From: JAHCIE01 sp034431435
GTDB taxonomy: Bacteria > Chloroflexota > Anaerolineae > Epilineales > JAHCIE01
NCBI GenBank assembly: GCA_034431435.1
Contig: DAOUDG010000059.1
Coordinates: forward strand, 1-64,000
Direction of reading: 5' to 3'
Length of the DNA: 64,000 nucleotides
In this document: positions 59,477-64,000 of the stretch, piece by piece
Layout: each line of letters starts with the position of its first letter
Numbering within the stretch: the first letter of the stretch is position 1
The notes under the pieces: generated by a model
What the model saw: only the letters and a program-made list of their open reading frames with translations
Told to the model about the DNA's origin: nothing
Databases searched by the model: none
Made by a program: the position numbers and the translations under genes

Positions 59477-60505
59477 TCAACCTCGATAGATGTCGATCAC
59501 GTCGCGCAGCATGGCCGAGCCAGTGGGCAGCGGGCCGCGCTCGTCGACCTTCGCCGACAGCACGCCGTAGATGTCGGTGTAGTAGACGATGCCCATCTCC
59601 CAGCCGTTGGTCTGGGCCAGAAAGTGATCGATGGGCAGCGGCGTAGGGGCCACCCGCAGGCGGTAGCTACCGTCGGGGCGGCGCAGCGCGGTGGCGAGTA
59701 GCTTGATCCTGCGGCCACCGGCCTGAGCGGCCTGCAGCGCGCCCGGCGTCACCAGGGTCATGCCCGTAACTTCGACCTCGTCCAGCCGCGCCGGGTAGTT
59801 GAGAACGCTGTTGGCGATGATAACCAGCTTGTTGGCCGTATCCCAGCCCTGTACATCCAGGCTGGGGTCCGCCTCGGCGACGCCCATGCGTTGCGCCTCA
59901 GCCAGGGCGGTCTCATAGGCTGCATTCGCCGACATGGATTGCAGGATGTAGTTGGTGGTGCTGTTGAAGATGCCCTCGACGCGGTCGATCTGGGCGGCGA
60001 CGAGGTCGCGGCGGCCGATGTTGATGGTGGGCAAGCCCGCGCACACCGCACCGCTGAAGCGCAACTGCCGTCCGGCCTGGGCAGCGCGGCCGACCAGATC
60101 GCGGTAGGCGAGGACCAGCGGCCCCTTGTTGGCGCTGACCACGTGCATGCCATGCTCGAAGGCAATGCACATCAGGTCCAGGCCCGGCTGGCCAGTGTGC
60201 AGATCGGTCAGGGTCGCTTCTAGCAGCACGTCGGCCGCGACAGCGGCGAGCGCCTCGGCTGCCGCCGCGCCGGGCTGACCACCCTGGCCGGTAGCGACGC
60301 CGCGTCCCAGCTGCTTGAGGACCAGGAGGCCGGCCGGGTCCAGCCCCGCCGGGTCAACCGCTGCGCCCGAACGGTCGGCCGCCAGGACCAGCCGCAGGTC
60401 GAGGCCGTAGCGGTCGCGAACCGCGTCACCCCTGTCGCGCAGGAGTTCCAGAAAACTCTGCCCCACATTGCCTACTCCGACCAGGGCCAGGCGTACCACG
60501 GTCAT
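59477..60505 (-). CDS. hom: Homoserine dehydrogenase, short form without ACT domain
   Basis: This 342-residue enzyme reduces aspartate semialdehyde to homoserine, the step leading to Thr and Met. The NAD(P) motif is LALVGVGNVGQSFLELL (about 6-22). The catalytic region has SANKGPLVLAYRDL (about 113-126; K116) and INIGRRDL, then EGIFNSTTNYILQSM (about 167-181) and GVAEADPSLDVQGWDTANKLVI. It lacks the C-terminal ACT domain, so threonine feedback through that domain is not possible. The ATG at 60505 has AAGGAG 11 bases upstream. thrC is at 6-7 kb. Confidence 0.93.
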   Translation of the reverse strand: MTVVRLALVGVGNVGQSFLELLRDRGDAVRDRYGLDLRLVLAADRSGAAVDPAGLDPAGLLVLKQLGRGVATGQGGQPGAAAAEALAAVAADVLLEATLTDLHTGQPGLDLMCIAFEHGMHVVSANKGPLVLAYRDLVGRAAQAGRQLRFSGAVCAGLPTINIGRRDLVAAQIDRVEGIFNSTTNYILQSMSANAAYETALAEAQRMGVAEADPSLDVQGWDTANKLVIIANSVLNYPARLDEVEVTGMTLVTPGALQAAQAGGRRIKLLATALRRPDGSYRLRVAPTPLPIDHFLAQTNGWEMGIVYYTDIYGVLSAKVDERGPLPTGSAMLRDVIDIYRG

Positions 60506-60560
60506 AACAGTGGCGACTCCTTCAGCGTGATGGTAGCCTTCAGCCACAGGGCCAGGCTGA

Positions 60561-61838
60561 CTATTGGACGAACGCATGCAAGACGGTAGCCTGGGCCAGC
60601 ACACCCAGGATACCAAACAGCATGATGAAGGCGATGCCCCATGACAGGCGGCGAATCAGCTGCTTCTCGTGCGATTGAAGGACGAGAGGCAAACTGATCA
60701 ACACGCTGGTCAGCGACGCAATGACGGCGCACAGCCCGGCGACAGAAGGGGAGATGGAGGCGTTGGCGACCAGTCCGGCCGCGGCGGCGACGGTGCTGGC
60801 GCTCGAGAACAACCCGCCAAAGAGGCTGACCGCGTAGACGCCGATGTGCCCCAGATTTTGCTGGGCCAACATGCTACAAGCCTGGATGATCAACAAAATC
60901 GCGCCGAACTTGAGGGCCGATTTCAGGGAAAACGGCGATTGCAGATTCAGGACAGGCGCCGCCTGTGACTCGGTCGCGGTCGCGGGGCGTCGCAACCTGA
61001 AAGCCAGCACTGCGCACGCGACCAGCATGAGTCCGAGAGCAGGGGCAGCAAACGGGAGGGCGACGGGCGCAAGAATCAGTAACAGGACGCTGTTGCGCAG
61101 AATCATGGCAGCAATCGCCAGCAGGATACCCCGATAGGCCACGTCGGTCATCGGGCTATGTGTTTCCTGAACCCGCTGAGCCAGCTCGCCGACCGCGACG
61201 CTGCTGTTCACCAACCCACCCAGAAATCCCGTGAGTTCGATGCCGCGTGCGCCGTGTACTTTGAGAAGGATATAGTTGACGAAACCCAAACCGGCAATCA
61301 GCATGACGGTCACTAGAATCTCACGCGGCTCGAAGAGGTGCCAGGGGTCGAGACTGCCTTCGGGCAGGGCCGGGTACAGCACGAAGGCCAGGATGGCCAG
61401 TAGAATGGCCGAGCGAAGCTCCACTTCGGTCAGCCCCAGGGTGAACCCGGCCAGGGGTTCCTTCCAGGCGAGCAGCGCCGCCGTCATGACGGCGACCGCC
61501 GCCGGCGTGAGGGTGTGGCCCTGCCCGCACAATACCCCGGTAAAGCCTACGACGAGCAGCGCCGCCGACGTCGTTAGTTGCGTGCCCTGGCCCGCGTGGA
61601 GAGTCTGAACATTCAGGAGGATGACAAGCACACCCAACAGGATGATACTGAGCAAGGCATAACTATCACCGAGCAGGCCACCCAGTCCGCCCAGGAGAGC
61701 AGCAAAACCGAAGGTGCGCAGCCCGATCTCCTTGCCGCGCCGTTCCCGCTCTGCTCCCACGAAGAGGCCAATGGCCAGGGCAAGGAGCAGGCGAATCAGA
61801 GCCTGAAGATAGGGCCACTGGGCACTCGGCAAAATCAT
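60561..61838 (-). CDS. MgtC/SapB plus DUF4010 membrane protein
   Basis: This 425-residue integral membrane protein has an N-terminal MgtC/SapB domain (about 10-140; ALIRLLLALAIGLFVGAERERRGKEIGLRTFGFAALLG). The DUF4010 domain (about 185-400; GLGFVNYILLKVHGARGIELTGFLGGLVNSSVAVGEL) follows. About 12 helices are predicted. The fused architecture is common; the function is not settled (ion or Mg2+ related by name only). It lies upstream of hom on the same strand, 55 bases apart, and has its own promoter. Confidence 0.88.
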   Translation of the reverse strand: MILPSAQWPYLQALIRLLLALAIGLFVGAERERRGKEIGLRTFGFAALLGGLGGLLGDSYALLSIILLGVLVILLNVQTLHAGQGTQLTTSAALLVVGFTGVLCGQGHTLTPAAVAVMTAALLAWKEPLAGFTLGLTEVELRSAILLAILAFVLYPALPEGSLDPWHLFEPREILVTVMLIAGLGFVNYILLKVHGARGIELTGFLGGLVNSSVAVGELAQRVQETHSPMTDVAYRGILLAIAAMILRNSVLLLILAPVALPFAAPALGLMLVACAVLAFRLRRPATATESQAAPVLNLQSPFSLKSALKFGAILLIIQACSMLAQQNLGHIGVYAVSLFGGLFSSASTVAAAAGLVANASISPSVAGLCAVIASLTSVLISLPLVLQSHEKQLIRRLSWGIAFIMLFGILGVLAQATVLHAFVQ

Positions 61839-61921
61839 CGCTCAGGCTCCACTATCCCTGACCCTCAATGCAGGCCGCCACGAACGACACCGCCTCATGT
61901 CTCCCCCAGCAGAAGTCCCAA

Positions 61922-61950
61922 ATTATACAAGGAAACGGTAGCCCCACCAA
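61922..61950 (-). promoter_or_regulatory. Promoter of the mgtC-hom-arg gene run
   Basis: On the minus strand TTGGTG (61945-61950) and TATAAT (61922-61927) are exactly 17 bases apart. It lies 84 bases before the MgtC-type gene and could drive the whole 7-kb run down to argJ. Confidence 0.65.
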
Positions 61951-61988
61951 GGCTTGAATTCTCCTGCGTTCTGCGCTACCATGAACAC

Positions 61989-62420
61989 ATGACCAAACGA
62001 ACTTCTTCCAAACCCAAGTCATCCCCACCCACCCCACCGGCGGTTACGCCAACGCGACCGAGTGGCCTCGTGACACTGACGGTTCTGACGCTCATCGCCG
62101 CTGGGGTCGCCCTCCTATCTGGTGTGGCTCTGCTCGCCGGCTGGGTGGCCCCGCTGGGTGGCCCGCTGGGCAGCTATTACGGGCTGCTATATCTCGTGGT
62201 GGGCGCGCTCGGCCTCGTCTGTACCTGGGCCGCGTGGACCCTACAGCTCTGGGTGTGGCCTGTCACCTTCGGGGTGATGGTGGCCTATCTGATGCTCGCC
62301 CTCAGCGGCATGTGGTTGGGCAATGACACGGTCCTCAGCATGCTCAACGTCGTGCCACCCTTGCTGGTGCTGTATTATATCAACATGCCCGCGGCGCGCC
62401 GCTACCTTCGCCGCCGCTGA
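61989..62420 (+). CDS. Four-helix membrane protein, unknown
   Basis: This 143-residue protein has a polar, Ser/Pro/Lys-rich start (1-27), then four hydrophobic helices (about 28-50, 62-82, 84-108, 112-132) and a basic end (RRYLRRR). It has no family I can name. The ATG at 61989 overlaps a three-codon frame (ATG at 61981) as ATGA, and no Shine-Dalgarno sequence is seen, so translation may depend on that mini-ORF. It is divergent from the MgtC-type gene. Confidence 0.65.
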   Translation: MTKRTSSKPKSSPPTPPAVTPTRPSGLVTLTVLTLIAAGVALLSGVALLAGWVAPLGGPLGSYYGLLYLVVGALGLVCTWAAWTLQLWVWPVTFGVMVAYLMLALSGMWLGNDTVLSMLNVVPPLLVLYYINMPAARRYLRRR

Positions 62421-62456
62421 TGCCATCCGGGTAGATTCTGGTTTGTGGGAGGCGCC

Positions 62457-62840
62457 ATGAGCGCGGCACAATACTGGTTCGAGACACCGCCGGGCACGAA
62501 TCTCTTCGACATCACCGAGCATCTGCGCCAGAGCTTCTGGCGCTACGGCCTGGGCACAGCCTGGTTTACGGCGACGCGCGCCGAGCCGCCGTACACGGCT
62601 GAAGCTCGCTGGAATGACATAACGTTCCACATGGAATGGACGCCAACGCAATATGTGATATTGAAGCTGCCACGCCCTGAGTCCCAGGTGATTGATGCCT
62701 TCTCCGTTGTCCTCGGCTTCAAGCCGACGTTCCGCTACACCGATGGCGAGGACACCGTTGTCGAATGGCGGCGTGTCGAGCGGGCCGCACGCTGGAACCA
62801 GTTGGTCGAGCGCGGCCAGCCGAATCTGACGCGGATCTGA
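62457..62840 (+). CDS. Hypothetical 127-residue soluble protein
   Basis: This is a soluble alpha+beta-looking protein with many aromatic residues (YWFETPPGTNLFDITEHLRQSFWRYG near the start, ARWNDITFHMEWTP in the middle). GGGAGG lies 5-6 bases before the ATG at 62457, 36 bases after the preceding gene. I recognise no family or active-site motif. Confidence 0.7.
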   Translation: MSAAQYWFETPPGTNLFDITEHLRQSFWRYGLGTAWFTATRAEPPYTAEARWNDITFHMEWTPTQYVILKLPRPESQVIDAFSVVLGFKPTFRYTDGEDTVVEWRRVERAARWNQLVERGQPNLTRI

Positions 62841-62895
62841 CAGCAAGGCGAGACTCGCCGCTGGTGTCTCGTCTTCCAACCTATGGAGGTATCGC

Positions 62896-63330
62896 ATGCA
62901 ACCACCGGTTCAAGTTCCCACCCCTTCCACCCCTGTGAGGCGGCCGACCGGCGTCACCATCCTGGCTATCCTGGCCTTCATTGCCGGCATCTGGGGCCTG
63001 CTCATGGGCTGCACTCTGGCGGGTCTGGGTGGCCTCAGCCTGCCTGCGGCCCTTGTTGGCGCCAGCCTGCCCGGCTGGGCCTTGTGGGCGGGCTTGAGCA
63101 GCATGGCCTACGCTATCTTCCAACTGGCCGTTGGCTACGGCGCGTGGAACCTGCGGCGATGGGCGTGGCTCGTCGGCGTTATTGTGGCGGGCTGGGGCGC
63201 GCTGAACGCCTTGTTTGCTATCTTTGGCGGCAGCTGGTTCGGCGGGCTGCTCAGTCTCATCATCCCCGGCGCCATCCTCTTCTACCTGTTGTTCGACAAC
63301 GACGTCAAGCGCGCCTTTGGGCGGGGATAG
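62896..63330 (+). CDS. Four-helix membrane protein, unknown
   Basis: This 144-residue protein has a Pro/Val/Thr-rich start (1-16), then four hydrophobic segments (about 18-42, 52-76, 86-105, 108-130) and a basic end (DVKRAFGRG). It has the same layout and length as the protein at 61989-62420, but I see little sequence identity. TGGAGG precedes the ATG. Likely part of a three-gene plus-strand unit of unknown function. Confidence 0.7.
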   Translation: MQPPVQVPTPSTPVRRPTGVTILAILAFIAGIWGLLMGCTLAGLGGLSLPAALVGASLPGWALWAGLSSMAYAIFQLAVGYGAWNLRRWAWLVGVIVAGWGALNALFAIFGGSWFGGLLSLIIPGAILFYLLFDNDVKRAFGRG

Positions 63331-63332
63331 GG

Positions 63333-64000
63333 CTATCGTCCCCGTCGCGTCAGCACGATGCCCGACACGACGACCACCGCCCCGACTACCTGGAGCGGGT
63401 AGATGTGCTCGCCCAGGACAATGGCCGCCGTCACCAGTGCGACCACCGGCACCAGGTTGCTGTACACGGCGGTGCGCGCGCTGCCGACGCGCTGGACGCC
63501 AATGTTCCAGATGAGGTAGGCCACTACCACCGACAGCACAACGGCAAACATCAACCCGCCCCACCCCTGCCAGGTGACGGCGGTCCACGATTGTTGCGCC
63601 AGCGACGGTAGCGCAACGAGGAGCAGCGGCGGCGTGCCCAGCAGCATCGCCAGCGCGTTGAGCTTGAGGGGCGAGTAGCGTCTCAGGAAGGGGGCAAGCA
63701 GCGCTGTGTAGCCACCCCAGCACATAGCTGCCAGTAGCACCAACGCATCGCCGATCAGGTGCTCGCCGCCCAACTGTGTCCCTGTCCCGCTCGCGACGAT
63801 GAGGGCCAGGCCCGCGAAGGATAGCAGGATGCCGGCCCAGGCGATGGCCCGCAGCCGGTAGCCCATGAGCGCGCTCAAGATGGCGACGAAGATGGGCGCG
63901 GTCGCCAGGATGAGGGACGTATTGCCCGCCGAGGTGCGGGCAATGCCACTCATGAACAGAATCTGATAGATGCCATTGCCAAGCAGTCCCAGCCCGAGGA
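63333..64000 (-). CDS. DMT-superfamily (EamA) transporter, 5' part outside the window
   Basis: At least 221 residues of an EamA-type permease run off the right edge; the frame stays open (GLLGNGIYQILFM) to base 63998. The visible part covers about seven helices, including the second EamA repeat (GDALVLLAAMCWGGYTALLAPFLRRY), ending GAVVVVSGIVLTRRGR. Such proteins export or import small metabolites or drugs; the substrate is unknown. It converges on the plus-strand small gene with only 2 bases between stops, so no terminator separates them. Confidence 0.85.
   Translation of the reverse strand, partial: LGLGLLGNGIYQILFMSGIARTSAGNTSLILATAPIFVAILSALMGYRLRAIAWAGILLSFAGLALIVASGTGTQLGGEHLIGDALVLLAAMCWGGYTALLAPFLRRYSPLKLNALAMLLGTPPLLLVALPSLAQQSWTAVTWQGWGGLMFAVVLSVVVAYLIWNIGVQRVGSARTAVYSNLVPVVALVTAAIVLGEHIYPLQVVGAVVVVSGIVLTRRGR

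Noticed and set aside
1..64000. A selenoprotein gene with in-frame UGA
   Set aside because: I looked for genes broken at TGA with continuing homology and found none; the two broken genes (358-789, 35316-35502) are explained by deletion or frameshift.

Overview
The window is GC-rich, gene-dense chromosomal DNA from a bacterium that I would place in the Chloroflexota (Anaerolineae/Chloroflexia-like). The reasons are indirect. There is a Tad pilus locus with no secretin gene, as expected of a single-membrane cell. Secreted proteins carry Pro/Thr linkers, a dockerin or a C-terminal FLPLIRR tail. A T-box controls thrS, and a P1B-4 type metal ATPase is present. Promoters are recognisable sigma-70 sites, several with an extended -10 (TGCTATAAT). 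No phage, IS transposase, rRNA or CRISPR array was seen. No marker gene was compared with a database, so the phylum is an inference.

Left part (1-14.5 kb): two copies of an S9-peptidase C-terminus (one cut by the window edge, one a remnant), a P1B-4 metal-efflux ATPase, a Gfo/Idh oxidoreductase, a four-gene operon (72-aa protein, methyltransferase, threonine synthase, Tat-like coiled-coil protein), a secreted GVYG-repeat protein translationally coupled to a small secreted protein, two glycosyltransferases, asnS, and a tRNA-Sec gene (anticodon UCA) with its own promoter.

14.5-20.7 kb: an unusual pair on the minus strand. One is a 1526-residue protein with a degenerate NACHT-like module, HEAT repeats, a beta-sandwich, an intact AAA ATPase and a winged helix. 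The other is an AAA-like protein whose Walker A lysine is alanine, fused to an OmpR-type DNA-binding domain. Between them lie nested GTGAAG inverted repeats. I regard this as the least explained system in the window.

20.7-28.3 kb: a complete monoderm-type Tad/Flp pilus operon (tadZ, cpaB, tadA, tadB, tadC, two flp pilins, prepilin peptidase, three TadE-like minor pilins). 28.4-35.3 kb: a DUF4126 membrane protein and a surface-polysaccharide group (O-antigen-ligase/TPR protein on a nearly leaderless promoter, polyprenyl-phosphate sugar-phosphate transferase, nucleotide-sugar dehydrogenase, single-pass membrane protein). 35.3-46 kb: a broken DUF4926 gene, a ferredoxin-NADP reductase, an amidase, dnaG-rpoD-yvcK, a possible small RNA/35-aa protein gene, RNase D and an arginase-family enzyme.

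46-64 kb: a large secreted subtilase; a threonyl T-box leader whose target thrS is separated from it by a GxxExxY gene flanked by 24-bp inverted repeats; a dockerin-bearing secreted protein; an amino-acid biosynthesis run (hom, alpha/beta hydrolase, argG, nucleotidase-like phosphoesterase, argJ) below an MgtC/DUF4010 membrane protein; three small hypothetical genes; and the start-truncated end of a DMT transporter.
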